Shown here one piece after another: positions 43,537-52,441 of a DNA stretch of 64,000 bases. Where the stretch lies: assembly GCA_033283165.1 (NCBI GenBank), contig JAWMQL010000001.1, forward strand, positions 372,001 to 436,000, read 5' to 3'. Under the pieces are notes generated by a model that was not told the origin of the DNA, made no database searches, and saw only the letters and a program-made list of their open reading frames with translations. The stretch is from JAWMQL01 sp033283165. GTDB taxonomy: Bacteria > Pseudomonadota > Gammaproteobacteria > Pseudomonadales > Halieaceae. Position numbers and translations under genes: made by a program. Within the stretch, counting starts at the first letter, position 1; the number at the start of each line of letters is the position of its first letter.

Positions 43537-43585
43537 GTGATAAAAATCAAGAATTCGGTGCTTCTGACAGTCGTATACTGGGACA
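43537..43585 (+). promoter_or_regulatory. FNR/CRP-type site and promoter for the hydrolase gene
   Basis: GTGATAAAAATCAA at 43537-43550 matches 9/10 of the FNR/Anr dyad and carries the perfect CRP half TGTGA one base earlier. A TATACT -10 box is at 43574-43579. The dyad centre is 41.5 bases before the transcription start expected seven bases past the -10 box, the spacing of a class II activated promoter. It lies between the hydrolase (start 43636) and the divergent Rieske gene. Confidence 0.6.
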
Positions 43586-43635
43586 ACGTTCTTTAATGTA
43601 CGCAGAAGTCCTGCCAACCGATTATCGGGGTCCCC

Positions 43636-44619
43636 ATGTCTGTAGTTCGCGCTATTTACCGCGCCTGTGCCATTCCCGACGCAGCGTCGCCCCATGACCG
43701 TATCCTGCTCAAGGTTTTCTATCCGGCGGCCCCCGAAGACAGTCCGGAAGAGCGCAACAGCGGCGTCATACCCCCGGATACGACCGCTGCACCCTACCCG
43801 GTGGTGGTGTTCATGCCCGGGATCAATCTCGGTCCGGAGAGCGTCAGCTGGTTGGCGGTGACACTGGCTGCCCAGGGACTCGCGGTGGTTACCTACAGCG
43901 CCGTCACCGAGGAAATGCCGGGCTACATCAGTCTGAGCCCCGGTCTCGACCTGGCAGCCCTGGGGCCTGAGCAGTTTGGCTCGAGGCCAAGTTGCACCAC
44001 CCTGGCCCCGATCCTGTCGGAACTGGAGCGGCTCGACCGGGACTCTCCCCTGGCCGGTCTGCTGAACCTTGAGGCCCTGGTGCTGGCCGGGCACTCGGCG
44101 GGTGGCACGGCGGCGCTCCTGAACGCCAACCCGGAGTGGTTTGCGGGCGTTCGCGGGGTGTTCAGCTACGCCGCTCACAGCGGTGCGTCCGTGTCCCTTG
44201 GCTGGCCTGCCGAAACCGTCCTGCCGCTGCCCGGCCATGTGCCCGCGCTGATCATGGGCGGTGACCGGGACGGTGTGATCGCGGCCAGCGCCCATCGCTA
44301 CGGTCGCGATGAGGGTGCTCCCACTCACAGTATTGAACGGACCTTTGACGAAGGGGTCGCGGAGGACCAGGCCGACAGCTACCTGTTTATCCTGCGCGGC
44401 GCCAACCACTTCAGTTTTGCCCATCCCCACGACGGCACCACCGGCCGCGCCTTTCTCGATTGGGACACTGGCGCGGAGCCAGCGCAGTTGCGGACCCGTA
44501 TCGCCGCCCTGGTGAGTGACTTCATTGCCCTGGTGCTGCAGGGTGACAAAGCCGCCCGGGGCCGTCTGGACGCGGCCCTGACGTCACCTGACATGGCCGT
44601 CGCCAGAAAGCGCGATTGA
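43636..44619 (+). CDS. Alpha/beta hydrolase (dienelactone-hydrolase/chlorophyllase-like)
   Basis: 327 residues, no signal peptide. Core strands YPVVVFMPGINLGPESVSW and a nucleophile elbow GHSAGG with S154; acid candidates D210/D212 in MGGDRDG and histidine H258 in GANHFSFAH, in the order expected for the fold. Among families I compare by eye the N-terminal YPVVVF and LAGHSAGG arrangement is closest to the chlorophyllase/PAF-acetylhydrolase-like group, which hydrolyses bulky esters. Transcribed away from the Rieske gene. The REP-like copy 2 begins exactly at the last base of its stop codon. Ester substrate unknown. Confidence 0.85.
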   Translation: MSVVRAIYRACAIPDAASPHDRILLKVFYPAAPEDSPEERNSGVIPPDTTAAPYPVVVFMPGINLGPESVSWLAVTLAAQGLAVVTYSAVTEEMPGYISLSPGLDLAALGPEQFGSRPSCTTLAPILSELERLDRDSPLAGLLNLEALVLAGHSAGGTAALLNANPEWFAGVRGVFSYAAHSGASVSLGWPAETVLPLPGHVPALIMGGDRDGVIAASAHRYGRDEGAPTHSIERTFDEGVAEDQADSYLFILRGANHFSFAHPHDGTTGRAFLDWDTGAEPAQLRTRIAALVSDFIALVLQGDKAARGRLDAALTSPDMAVARKRD

Positions 44620-44677
44620 ATTTCGGGGACAGTTCACTTTATTTCCATTAGGAAAAAAGTGAACTGTCCCCGAAATT
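44619..44677. repeat. REP-like inverted repeat, copy 2
   Basis: Arms 44619-44646 and 44651-44677 are complementary with one bulged base and a 4-base loop; the core is TTTCGGGGACAGTTCACTT. Same family as the element at 33517-33601. The first base is the A of the preceding TGA stop. It sits between the hydrolase gene and the convergent TonB receptor terminator. Confidence 0.9.
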
Positions 44678-44687
44678 CCCCCGAAAT

Positions 44688-44714
44688 TAAAAAAAACCCC
44701 GCTTGCGCGGGGTT
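44688..44714 (-). terminator. Intrinsic terminator of the TonB receptor gene
   Basis: On the minus strand an AACCCCGC/GCGGGGTT stem of eight pairs with loop GCAA is followed by a run of T (complement of 44688-44696). It lies 20 nt after the TonB receptor stop. A clear Rho-independent terminator. Confidence 0.9.
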
Positions 44715-44734
44715 CCAGATCGCCAGCCGGTCGT

Positions 44735-47362
44735 TTACCAGTTGTAGTTGATGTTCAGGCCGACGGTGCGCGGAGCACCCTGGCTGACGATATAACGGGA
44801 GAAAGAGGGCAGCACGAAGCTGTTGGCCACATACTCTTCATTGAAGATGTTCTTGCCCCACAGGGTGATATCCAGGTTGCCATTGCTGAAGCTCAGGTTG
44901 GCGTTGGAAATCGTGCGGCTGCCATTGTGGGCCAGGTTCAGGGGCGTCGCGTACATCTTGCTGCGGTAATTGAAGTCGATGCGGCCATCCCAGCGCCAGT
45001 CGTTGCCCAGGTTGCCGACCAGGTTGAAACCCACGCTGGCCTGTTCCTTGGAGGTGCGTTCCACCTGGTTGCCGTCCACCCGGCCATCGGAACGACACTC
45101 GATGTCATTACAGGCCCAGGAGGAATTGTCACCCGCGACCGAGCTCTGGTACACCGCGTCCTTGTACTCCGGGTCGATGTAGGCCAACGCGTAGTCGATG
45201 GAGAAATGTTTCGTCACCAGCCAGGCACCGTCGAGCTCAAAACCGGTAACCTCGGCGTCACCGATATTGCCTACCACGTCAGTGGTCCAGGCGTCCGGGG
45301 ACGACGCCGCTTCAGTACCCTGTACATCTTCCCAGTCGATGTAGTAAATGGCCGCATTCAGGGTCAGCTTACCGCCGAACAGCACGTTTTTGCTGCCGAT
45401 TTCAAAAGTGGTGTTCTTTTCTTCGTCGTAGGTGGCCTGGTCCGGGTTCAGAGACGGGTCGACGGCGTTGAAGCCACCGGTCTTGACGCCCTGGGCGATC
45501 AGGCCGTACAGCATACTGTCGTCGGTGAGGGCCCAGTCCAGGGTCACACGGGGTGTGAAGAAGGTGAATTTCTTGTCTCCGGAGGCATCCACGTTGTCGG
45601 GAATATCGAAACCAAAGGTCGAGGACAGCTGCTCGTAGGACTTGTCTTCTTCGGTGTAGCGCCACTCGACAGTGAGCGCCAGTCTTTCGGTCCAGTCCCA
45701 CTGGAAGTCACCGAAAATCGCCAGCACCTTGTCCTCGTACTGGGTGAAGTTGCCCTCCACACCACTGCGACCGTCGAAGGGGTGTGGATTGCCAATGTTG
45801 CTGCCGGGATTGTCCGGGTCGGGACTTACGGAAATAAAGGTGCCGTCCAGCGGGTTGGGCTGTTGCGCCACCGGCGTACTGCAGGACTCGACGCTGTTAC
45901 AGGGCGGCAGGAACCAGAATGTGCCGCCGTCCTCGTCCTCGTTTTTCGAGTAATACACACCGAGGCGGGCTGCGATCCGGTCGCGATGGAAGTTCAGGCG
46001 GATCTCGTGGCTGTCCGCCTCCAGCGATTCGACGGGGTTGGCGTTTAATGTGGCAACCGCTGCAACGGCGCCGTTGCTGCCCGGGAAGCCTCGCTGGACG
46101 ATAAACGGTGGTTCGTCCAGGATCTCAACCGGGGCAAAGGGGATCAGGGAGCCGATCAGGGACGAGCGTCCCGGGGCGGTGCCGAAGCCGCTGGCCTCGT
46201 GTTCCACCCGGCCGTACTGGTAATGCAGGTCGTAGTCTTCGTTTATCTGCCAGTCCGCGGTGAACTGGAAAATCTCGGATTCGGAATCCATGGCGTGAGA
46301 GCGCGGATCGACGACAATCTTGTCGCGCGTGTCGCCAAACCCGGCCTGCTCCAGCAGTTCGTCCTCCAGCACTGGCGGATCGTAAGGCAGTTCGCCGCAC
46401 CAGGCGTGGTTGCCGGTGGCCGGGAAGGGAATCTGTACACTCCTGCTCGACGTAAAGAGGCAGTTGGCCGCGGTGGGCCCGGTGAACCCGAAATCGGGCG
46501 GACCGCCGAGTTCCCCGGAACTGTCGAACTTGTACCGCGCGCCGTCCAGGTAGTAAAACGACTGCGACTCGCGGAATGACTCGGTCTTGTTGTAGCGCAG
46601 GCCGAAGGTTAGCGATTCCGTGGCTTCGAAATCCAGGCCGAGCGCATAGCTCTTGTCATCCCAGCCCCCTAGAGTGTCGTCGGTGCTGCGCTTGCCCCCC
46701 GGGCCGTCGTTGGCAAAGGGATGGTCATTGTCGGTGTGGCCGTCGTACTCGGATTTGCCGGCGGCAATTCGACCGTATAGCCGGTCCGCGATAAGGGGAC
46801 CGGACAGGGCGAACTTGAGGTCGCGGCGCTCGCCGTCGCCGACCACGCCGCCGATATTGCCCGAAAACTCCCGGGACGGTTGCTTGGTGATGTAGTTGAT
46901 GGCTCCGGAGAACGCGTTACGGCCGTACTGGGCATTCTGTGGACCCTTGAGCACCTCGATACGCTCGACTTCCAGCAATCCCGGGTTGACCATGGACTGG
47001 CGCTGCATGTAGATGCCGTCGAGGAAAACCCCGGTATTCTGGATGCGGGAGGTGGTGAAGGTCTGGCCCATGCCGCGGATAACCGGCGCGGTAGACAGCC
47101 CGGAGGTCGAGAAATTCTCATATTCCAGCCCGGATGTCGCCTGGGCGATATCGTGCAGGTCGCGGTAGCCGCGGCGCTCGATCTGCGCTGCGGAGAAAGC
47201 ACTGACGGAGAGGGGTACGTCCTGCAGGCTCTCGTCCTTCTTGCGCGCGGTGACGATGATTTCCTCGAGGAATAATTCCCCGTCCTGGGCTTGGGTCGCG
47301 GGTAGATACCCGGCCATGGCGACTGGAACCAGCAGGCTGAGTACGGTTCTCTTATAGTTCAT
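44735..47362 (-). CDS. TonB-dependent receptor, 875 residues
   Basis: Signal peptide ending about TQA; TonB box-like EEIIVTARKKDESL; plug domain with DVPLSVSAFSAAQIERRGYRD, PVIRGMGQ and VERIEVLKGPQNAQYGRNAFSGAINYIT; long barrel domain with large extracellular loops containing cysteines, ending VGLNINYNW with an aromatic C-terminus. It takes up a large ligand across the outer membrane with TonB energy. Not closely like BtuB. It carries its own terminator and an inverted repeat 20-42 nt upstream of its start, and is the last gene on the minus strand before the hydrolase. Ligand unknown; neighbours suggest a hydrophobic compound. Confidence 0.92.
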   Translation of the reverse strand: MNYKRTVLSLLVPVAMAGYLPATQAQDGELFLEEIIVTARKKDESLQDVPLSVSAFSAAQIERRGYRDLHDIAQATSGLEYENFSTSGLSTAPVIRGMGQTFTTSRIQNTGVFLDGIYMQRQSMVNPGLLEVERIEVLKGPQNAQYGRNAFSGAINYITKQPSREFSGNIGGVVGDGERRDLKFALSGPLIADRLYGRIAAGKSEYDGHTDNDHPFANDGPGGKRSTDDTLGGWDDKSYALGLDFEATESLTFGLRYNKTESFRESQSFYYLDGARYKFDSSGELGGPPDFGFTGPTAANCLFTSSRSVQIPFPATGNHAWCGELPYDPPVLEDELLEQAGFGDTRDKIVVDPRSHAMDSESEIFQFTADWQINEDYDLHYQYGRVEHEASGFGTAPGRSSLIGSLIPFAPVEILDEPPFIVQRGFPGSNGAVAAVATLNANPVESLEADSHEIRLNFHRDRIAARLGVYYSKNEDEDGGTFWFLPPCNSVESCSTPVAQQPNPLDGTFISVSPDPDNPGSNIGNPHPFDGRSGVEGNFTQYEDKVLAIFGDFQWDWTERLALTVEWRYTEEDKSYEQLSSTFGFDIPDNVDASGDKKFTFFTPRVTLDWALTDDSMLYGLIAQGVKTGGFNAVDPSLNPDQATYDEEKNTTFEIGSKNVLFGGKLTLNAAIYYIDWEDVQGTEAASSPDAWTTDVVGNIGDAEVTGFELDGAWLVTKHFSIDYALAYIDPEYKDAVYQSSVAGDNSSWACNDIECRSDGRVDGNQVERTSKEQASVGFNLVGNLGNDWRWDGRIDFNYRSKMYATPLNLAHNGSRTISNANLSFSNGNLDITLWGKNIFNEEYVANSFVLPSFSRYIVSQGAPRTVGLNINYNW

Positions 47363-47382
47363 ACTTACCCCTCTATAAGTAT

Positions 47383-47404
47383 ATTGTTATGCCAATATAA
47401 CAAT
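47383..47404. promoter_or_regulatory. Inverted repeat upstream of the TonB receptor, possible operator
   Basis: ATTGTTAT and ATAACAAT, eight-base perfect arms with a 6-base spacer, end 21 nt before the receptor start. A TATACT hexamer on the minus strand overlaps the inner arm (47378-47383). The position would let a bound protein block transcription; the regulator is unknown. Confidence 0.45.
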
Positions 47405-47456
47405 AATGCCTCAGGGCGACCCCGGATGCCAGTGTGCGAGGCACATTTTTCCCGGT

Positions 47457-48572
47457 TCAGCCGCCGTGCTGGTTACGAAGTTCAGCCGCGGCGAGGCACA
47501 TGGCACGCAGTTTGCGGCTGGCGAAGTCCCTGCCCAGGAACCACATGCCGCAGTCCGGCGCCAGGCTGATCCGCTCTGCCGGTATCACCTCCAGGCATTC
47601 CTCTACCCGCCTCACGATACTGCCGACGGTTTCCACCTCACCGTCCGGGTCCAGGTTCAGTACCCCGATGGCCGCCAGTTTGTCCCCCACGGACTGCAGG
47701 AAGTCCGGCGTGTGGCCGGGCTGGGCATACTCAGTGTGGATCGCGTCTACATCGGACTCGGCGATCAGGCTGACAGCCTTCGGGTAAATCGGGCTGGGTT
47801 CCTTGAGGTCGATATTCCTGGAATAGCCGTAGCACACGTGCACCTGGGTCAGGCACTCCACGCCGTGGATCATGCGGTTGATCGCCTCTACCGCGAATTC
47901 CCGGCATTGGCTGTAGCGGAAATGGACCTCGGGCTCATCGATCTGGATCAGGTCGACTCCCGCGGCCGCGAGCGCCAGCAATTCCCGGTTGAGGGCGTCG
48001 GCGATAGCATGGCAGAGGCTGGCCTGGTCAGGGTAAACGCCCTGGTCTACCAGGCGGTAGGAGAGGGTGACCGGCCCGATCACCGTGATCTTGGACCGGC
48101 GCTCGGCATACTGCTTGAGGAAAGTCACCTCGTCCACCACCAGGGGCCCGGGCCAGTGAATGGGCTCGCGCACCGCGGGGAACAGGACCCTGGGTGATTC
48201 CCTGGGGGTGTCCTCCTGGTCCAGGTCGGCGCCGACATTGGTTGCCTTGCGCTTCATGGTCAGGTACTCGGTGATATCGTTGTGGAAGTTGGTGAACTCG
48301 GCCGGATGGTCCTGGTCGATGCCCCCCAGGCGGTAAAAGTGGCCGCTGAATGTCTGCCGTCGGGCCTCGCCGTCAGTGGCGAACGTGACCCCGGCCCGGT
48401 TCTGGTCATAGATGGACAGCCGCGCCACGTCGTCTATGGCATCCGGGCGATGTTCCTCTGGCACGCTCCACCAGGTACCCTCGCGGGCATAGACCCGGTC
48501 GTGGTCGGCGACCCATCGCGGCTTGACCCAGCTGCCGACCAGCTGGGTGGGAAACAGTCCGGTCTTCCACAT
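47457..48572 (-). CDS. MetE-like (Meth_synt_2 family) zinc methyltransferase
   Basis: 371 residues, only the catalytic C-terminal half of cobalamin-independent methionine synthase. Zinc ligands visible: H245 and C247 in QVHVCYG, C341 in SLAPDCGMW, with E281 in HTEY as the fourth candidate. The IDEP motif (IQIDEPEVHF) matches the family. Start ATG at 48572, after the Trm112-like gene. Short MetE-type proteins transfer methyl groups to thiols from varied donors, or act as core methionine synthases. Cotranscribed with the methyltransferase/permease genes. Donor unknown. Confidence 0.88.
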   Translation of the reverse strand: MWKTGLFPTQLVGSWVKPRWVADHDRVYAREGTWWSVPEEHRPDAIDDVARLSIYDQNRAGVTFATDGEARRQTFSGHFYRLGGIDQDHPAEFTNFHNDITEYLTMKRKATNVGADLDQEDTPRESPRVLFPAVREPIHWPGPLVVDEVTFLKQYAERRSKITVIGPVTLSYRLVDQGVYPDQASLCHAIADALNRELLALAAAGVDLIQIDEPEVHFRYSQCREFAVEAINRMIHGVECLTQVHVCYGYSRNIDLKEPSPIYPKAVSLIAESDVDAIHTEYAQPGHTPDFLQSVGDKLAAIGVLNLDPDGEVETVGSIVRRVEECLEVIPAERISLAPDCGMWFLGRDFASRKLRAMCLAAAELRNQHGG

Positions 48573-48582
48573 GGTCGTGTCC

Positions 48583-48813
48583 TCAGGCCTGGCTGCGCTG
48601 GTGGGATTCGATGATGGGCAGTTCCGCCGCGGCCACGCCACGCCATTTGTCACCCTCTTCCGGCAGCATGACCGGGATGTCGTCCACCACCGGGTACTGG
48701 GCGCCGCAGTCGCCGCAGGTCAGCCAGTGGTCGTTACTGGCCTGCAGCAGGCCCTTGCCGGAGGCCGCACAGTGGGGGCAGCGCAGCAGTTCGATATAGT
48801 CCTTGTCGATCAT
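48583..48813 (-). CDS. Trm112-like small zinc protein
   Basis: 76 residues. Four cysteines C12-x2-C15 (RCPHC) and C33-x2-C36 (TCGDCG) in the spacing of Trm112/YcaR proteins, then YPVVDDIPVMLPEE, a common family ending. In eukaryotes and archaea Trm112 activates partner SAM methyltransferases by forming a heterodimer. It is encoded between the MetE-like gene and two permease genes, with two SAM methyltransferases further upstream, which makes an activating-subunit role attractive. Bacterial family members mostly have unknown function. Confidence 0.85.
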   Translation of the reverse strand: MIDKDYIELLRCPHCAASGKGLLQASNDHWLTCGDCGAQYPVVDDIPVMLPEEGDKWRGVAAAELPIIESHQRSQA

Positions 48814-48839
48814 GGTTCAGTACTCTCCTTTTTCGTCAG

Positions 48840-50210
48840 TTAATCTCTCGCGCCCGCTTTCAGTCCCTCGACAGTGACAGGGCGTACGACCAGGTAACTC
48901 AGGATGACCATGACCGCCTGCAGCAGGAAAATCACGGCAAAGCCGGTGTTGTTGGCCAGCCATCCGGATTCCACGAGAACCGTGTATACCGTGCCTGCCA
49001 CAGTAAAGGACAGGAACAGGCCGATGATCTGGGCCAGGCTCCACACGCCCAGGTAGCGGCTCTCCTGGTTCGGAACGGTCATATCCGCCATGAAGCTGAC
49101 CGAGGGGAATACGGTTAATCCCAGGGCAGTCGCCGACAGCACGTAAAACACGTAGAACAGGCGCAGGTCGCGGGCGTAGGAGGCGTAGGCGAGCAGCAGG
49201 AAGCTGACGCAGCTCAGGGTGACGCCCAGCAGCAGCAGTTTCTTGCCCCTGGCGAAAGGCAGGGTAGGGCCGGGATCCTCGCCCTCTGTCAGGGCGGCGC
49301 GGCGCCGCCTGGCGGTAATCCCCACGTATATGCCCATTACGCCCATGCCCACGGTATTGAAGCCGTTGTAGAGGCGCTGGAACACGGTGGAGTCGCCGGC
49401 GTTCATGTCGAACAAATCCTTGGCCCAGATTTCCTGCAGCAAATCCTGCAGGAAAACACTGAGCAGGGAGAAAATGATGAATATGAAAAACAACCGCGCA
49501 TCGCGGTTGTAGCCCACCACGCTCATGGATTCCTTCATCGGATCCAGCAGCGAGACCGGCGGTGGCGGGTTGTCTCGGATGGCCGCCACCTGCTCGCGGG
49601 TCAGCCGGGTCTCCAGTCGGATCGCGCCGAGGAAGGTGACCCCGACCATCACCACCGGCGACAGGCAGTAGAGGAACTGCATCTGTTGCAGCGAGTAGTC
49701 GCGCATCAACAGGGCGAAAATCCAGGCCCAGAAGGCCATGGCCAGGGCCTGCACTGTCCAGGTCATGGTGGTGATGCGGGAGCGCGCTTCTTCCGTGGTG
49801 GTGTCTTTCAACAGGTCGAGAAAGGTATTGGCCTGCATGGCGATGCACAGACCGAAGCAGCAGAACAGCAGCATCAGCTTTAACATCGCAATCGTGGAAC
49901 CGGCCTGCATTTCCACCAGCACCGAGGGCATGAACGGGAAAGCCAGGCCGCCGAGCAGGGTACCCAGCAGCAGGTAGGGAGTACGGCGGTAACCGAACAG
50001 CGGGTAGCGCTCGGCGATCCGCCCTATTACGGGCTGTAGTGGCCCGAACAGGGTGTAGACGCCGATGATGAATGACACCAGCATAGCCGGCAGGCCGAGG
50101 TCGGCAATGGCTACCCGGTTGACGCTGGTGACCACGAGGCAGAAGCCCCAGGCGATCGCTATTTTCTGCAGTGTGAATTGCAGCTTGGCCTGGTTTTCGC
50201 TGACGATCAT
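48840..50210 (-). CDS. PucC/BCD-family MFS transporter, copy 2
   Basis: 456 residues, twelve membrane helices predicted by hydrophobic spacing. The N-terminal region reads NRVAIADLGLPAMLVSFIIG then PVIGRIAERYPLFGYRRTPYLLLG, the GYRRxPYxxxG loop typical of the bacteriochlorophyll-delivery (BCD) MFS group that includes PucC and LhaA. A middle segment RSRITTMTWTVQALAMAFW also fits. Paralogous to the next gene upstream (10 nt away). In phototrophs BCD proteins help pigment delivery to complexes. No photosynthesis gene is in the window. Confidence 0.85.
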   Translation of the reverse strand: MIVSENQAKLQFTLQKIAIAWGFCLVVTSVNRVAIADLGLPAMLVSFIIGVYTLFGPLQPVIGRIAERYPLFGYRRTPYLLLGTLLGGLAFPFMPSVLVEMQAGSTIAMLKLMLLFCCFGLCIAMQANTFLDLLKDTTTEEARSRITTMTWTVQALAMAFWAWIFALLMRDYSLQQMQFLYCLSPVVMVGVTFLGAIRLETRLTREQVAAIRDNPPPPVSLLDPMKESMSVVGYNRDARLFFIFIIFSLLSVFLQDLLQEIWAKDLFDMNAGDSTVFQRLYNGFNTVGMGVMGIYVGITARRRRAALTEGEDPGPTLPFARGKKLLLLGVTLSCVSFLLLAYASYARDLRLFYVFYVLSATALGLTVFPSVSFMADMTVPNQESRYLGVWSLAQIIGLFLSFTVAGTVYTVLVESGWLANNTGFAVIFLLQAVMVILSYLVVRPVTVEGLKAGARD

Positions 50211-50220
50211 CGCGACTTCC

Positions 50221-51582
50221 TCACATGTCCGCTTCCATGGCGCCGGCCATGCTGCCGCGGTCTATAGATTTCAACCGGTTGGTATCGACCCGGTAGATGA
50301 AGTTCAGCGCGTAGACCGCCAGCCCCGCCTCGAGCAGGAAAATGCAGCCGTATCCTTTTTCCGGGCTCAGCAGCCCTGACTCGATAATCCCGGACACCAT
50401 GGCGCCGCCGATGATGCTGGCGACGCCATTGGCCAGCGCGATCGCCAGTCCCCACAAGCCCATGTAGGAGCCGCGATCCTCTTCGGTTGTCATGTCCATC
50501 ATCGCGGTGAGCGAACCCACCAGGAAGAATCCGTTGAAAAAACCGAATCCGACCAGCGCGGTCAGGGTCGCGCTGCCGTTGGCGGTGAACGCTGACCAGC
50601 CAAGCAGTGCGAGACTGGCGCCCGCGCCCAGTGTGCCGGCGGTAATAGCCGCCAGCTTGGAAACGGCAAAGCGCATGGTGATCAGGCCCATCAGGAACAT
50701 CCCCACCAGGGCCCCGCCGCCCCAGACCTGCTGGAAGCGGCCGGTCTCGCCCACAGTCATGCCCAGCACCTGGGCCCCGAATACTTCGAGAATATTGTCC
50801 TGCATATTGATGCCCATCATCGCCACGAAGATGAACAGGAAGAAGTGCCGGGTATTGGCGCCGGTAGCGGCGTCGACCACGAAATGCCAGAGGGCAAGCA
50901 CCGGGTTTTCGTGCTCGTGGTCGCGGGGTTCCGCGTTCAGCTTCGCCAGGCCGGCCTCGTCCAGCCGGGTTTCCACCCCGAGCAGGCTGAGCAGGGTGAC
51001 GCCGCCGACAATGGGAATGGTCAGCAGGTACAGCAACTGCATCGTGTCGTAGTCATACTCCGGCATGAAGCTGCGGATAAACGCCAGGGACACGATCATG
51101 CCCACCAGCAGCATGGCCCAGATCATGGCCACCTGCAGGCCGCGCCGCTTGGGCGGTACCACGTCGGCCACCAGGGACAGGTGGGTCACACCCGACATGG
51201 CGAAACCGATCCCGAACAGGACCAGCAGGGTGAATGCCCCGAAGTAGCCCGGTACAGAGCCGGTACTCATCGCCAGGGTGGCAGAGGGCAGACCCGCGAC
51301 TGCCAGGGAGGACAATAGCAGCCCCAGCAGGATGTAGGGCGAGCGCCGGTAGCCGAAGATCGGGAAGCGGTCGGCGAGGCGGCCGAAGATCACCTGGAAC
51401 GGCGACACGAAGTGGTACAGGCCCAGCAGGGCGGTGATGGTGACCGCAGCGATGCCCAGTTCGTGGATCGCGATCCGGTTGTAGTTGCTGGTCAGGATGG
51501 CAAACAGCCAGCCGGTGGTGGCACGGGGCAGGGTCAACTGGAACGACAGGATGATCGTATACAGTTTGGAGTGTCTATCCAT
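50221..51582 (-). CDS. PucC/BCD-family MFS transporter, copy 1
   Basis: 453 residues with about twelve membrane segments. NRIAIHELGIAAVTITALLG and FGRLADRFPIFGYRRSPYILLG match the PucC-type opening even more closely than the paralogue downstream, and the LVADVVPPKRRGLQVAMIW segment follows. Preceded by two SAM methyltransferase genes and followed by its paralogue. Tandem duplication of both the permease and the methyltransferase suggests two related substrates or a heteromeric system. Direction of transport is not known. Confidence 0.86.
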   Translation of the reverse strand: MDRHSKLYTIILSFQLTLPRATTGWLFAILTSNYNRIAIHELGIAAVTITALLGLYHFVSPFQVIFGRLADRFPIFGYRRSPYILLGLLLSSLAVAGLPSATLAMSTGSVPGYFGAFTLLVLFGIGFAMSGVTHLSLVADVVPPKRRGLQVAMIWAMLLVGMIVSLAFIRSFMPEYDYDTMQLLYLLTIPIVGGVTLLSLLGVETRLDEAGLAKLNAEPRDHEHENPVLALWHFVVDAATGANTRHFFLFIFVAMMGINMQDNILEVFGAQVLGMTVGETGRFQQVWGGGALVGMFLMGLITMRFAVSKLAAITAGTLGAGASLALLGWSAFTANGSATLTALVGFGFFNGFFLVGSLTAMMDMTTEEDRGSYMGLWGLAIALANGVASIIGGAMVSGIIESGLLSPEKGYGCIFLLEAGLAVYALNFIYRVDTNRLKSIDRGSMAGAMEADM

Positions 51583-51605
51583 GGTTGGGCGCTGTCTCCG
51601 TCGGC

Positions 51606-52406
51606 TCAGGACAGGCCGAAAATGGGGTAGAGCACAAATTCCGACCGGGCGGTCTCCGGGAGGTCGGGATCGGAAAAATGTTCCTCCACCCAGGGTGTCA
51701 GCTGCTCGACCACCTCCCGGTGAGTGGCTTCGCTCAGGGCCCAGGCCTCGTTGTGGGTGCGGTTGCGGACGCGCTCCAGCAGTTCCCGCGGGCTGACCCG
51801 CTCGCTCCAGCGGGCCGCCTTGACCGGCGCGGCCGGCTGTCCGCCCATCTCAGCGGTGAGAAATTCGAACAGGGCCGGGCCGGCCGCCTCGGTGGGTCGG
51901 ATGGATGGATCCACTGTCCCGGCAATCTGCCGTAATCGCGAGCGGAATACCCCGGCGCAGGATTCCCCGTCGAGGATATTGCGGCCGATGATCAGCGGGG
52001 CTGCAGGCTTGATAACCCGCGCGGCCTCGGCCAGCGCGTCACGCCAGTTGCTCACCAGGTGCAGTACGCTGGTGGTGATAGCCGCGTCGAAGTGATAGTC
52101 CGGGAAGGGCAGTCGGGTCACGTCGCCGTTGACCAGGCCCAGCCGTGTGCCGAACTCGGCGGCCCGCACGCCACAGGCCTGCAGCATGTTGAATTCGAGG
52201 TCCAGGTCCACTGCCTCCAGTCCCGCAGCCGCCAGCGGTACCGTGATCCGGCCAGCGCCGCCGCCGAGATCCACAATGCGCCCGGAGCCAATCAGTTCTG
52301 CCACGACCCGGCCGACGGAAAGCGCGGCCTCGTCGGTGATAAAGTTTATCCGGTTGTAGCTGGCGGCGATGTCGCGGTAGGACATACGGGTGTAGTGCAC
52401 TGTCAC
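51606..52406 (-). CDS. Class I SAM-dependent methyltransferase, copy 2
   Basis: 266 residues with a GTG start. SAM loop RIVDLGGGAGRITVPLAAAG (residues about 43-62), acidic ribose contact LEAVDLDLEFN, and LPFPDYHFDAAITTSVLHLV. The C-terminal half is shared with the paralogue at 52442-53239 and includes RPTEAAGPALFEF and RVSPRELLERV. Starts 35 nt after the paralogue. Probably a small-molecule methyltransferase; Trm112-like protein downstream may activate it. Substrate unknown. Confidence 0.9.
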   Translation of the reverse strand: MTVHYTRMSYRDIAASYNRINFITDEAALSVGRVVAELIGSGRIVDLGGGAGRITVPLAAAGLEAVDLDLEFNMLQACGVRAAEFGTRLGLVNGDVTRLPFPDYHFDAAITTSVLHLVSNWRDALAEAARVIKPAAPLIIGRNILDGESCAGVFRSRLRQIAGTVDPSIRPTEAAGPALFEFLTAEMGGQPAAPVKAARWSERVSPRELLERVRNRTHNEAWALSEATHREVVEQLTPWVEEHFSDPDLPETARSEFVLYPIFGLS

Positions 52407-52441
52407 GGCTTCCCTCTCTGAGTTTGTGGCGGCGCGGCCGT

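Noticed and set aside
33517..44677. Insertion sequence or composite transposon bounded by the two REP-like copies
   Set aside because: No transposase lies between or beside them, and the enclosed genes are ordinary chromosomal ones; REP-type elements scatter singly.
47457..48572. Full-length methionine synthase MetE
   Set aside because: At 371 residues it has only the catalytic half; the N-terminal barrel is missing and the context is not methionine biosynthesis.
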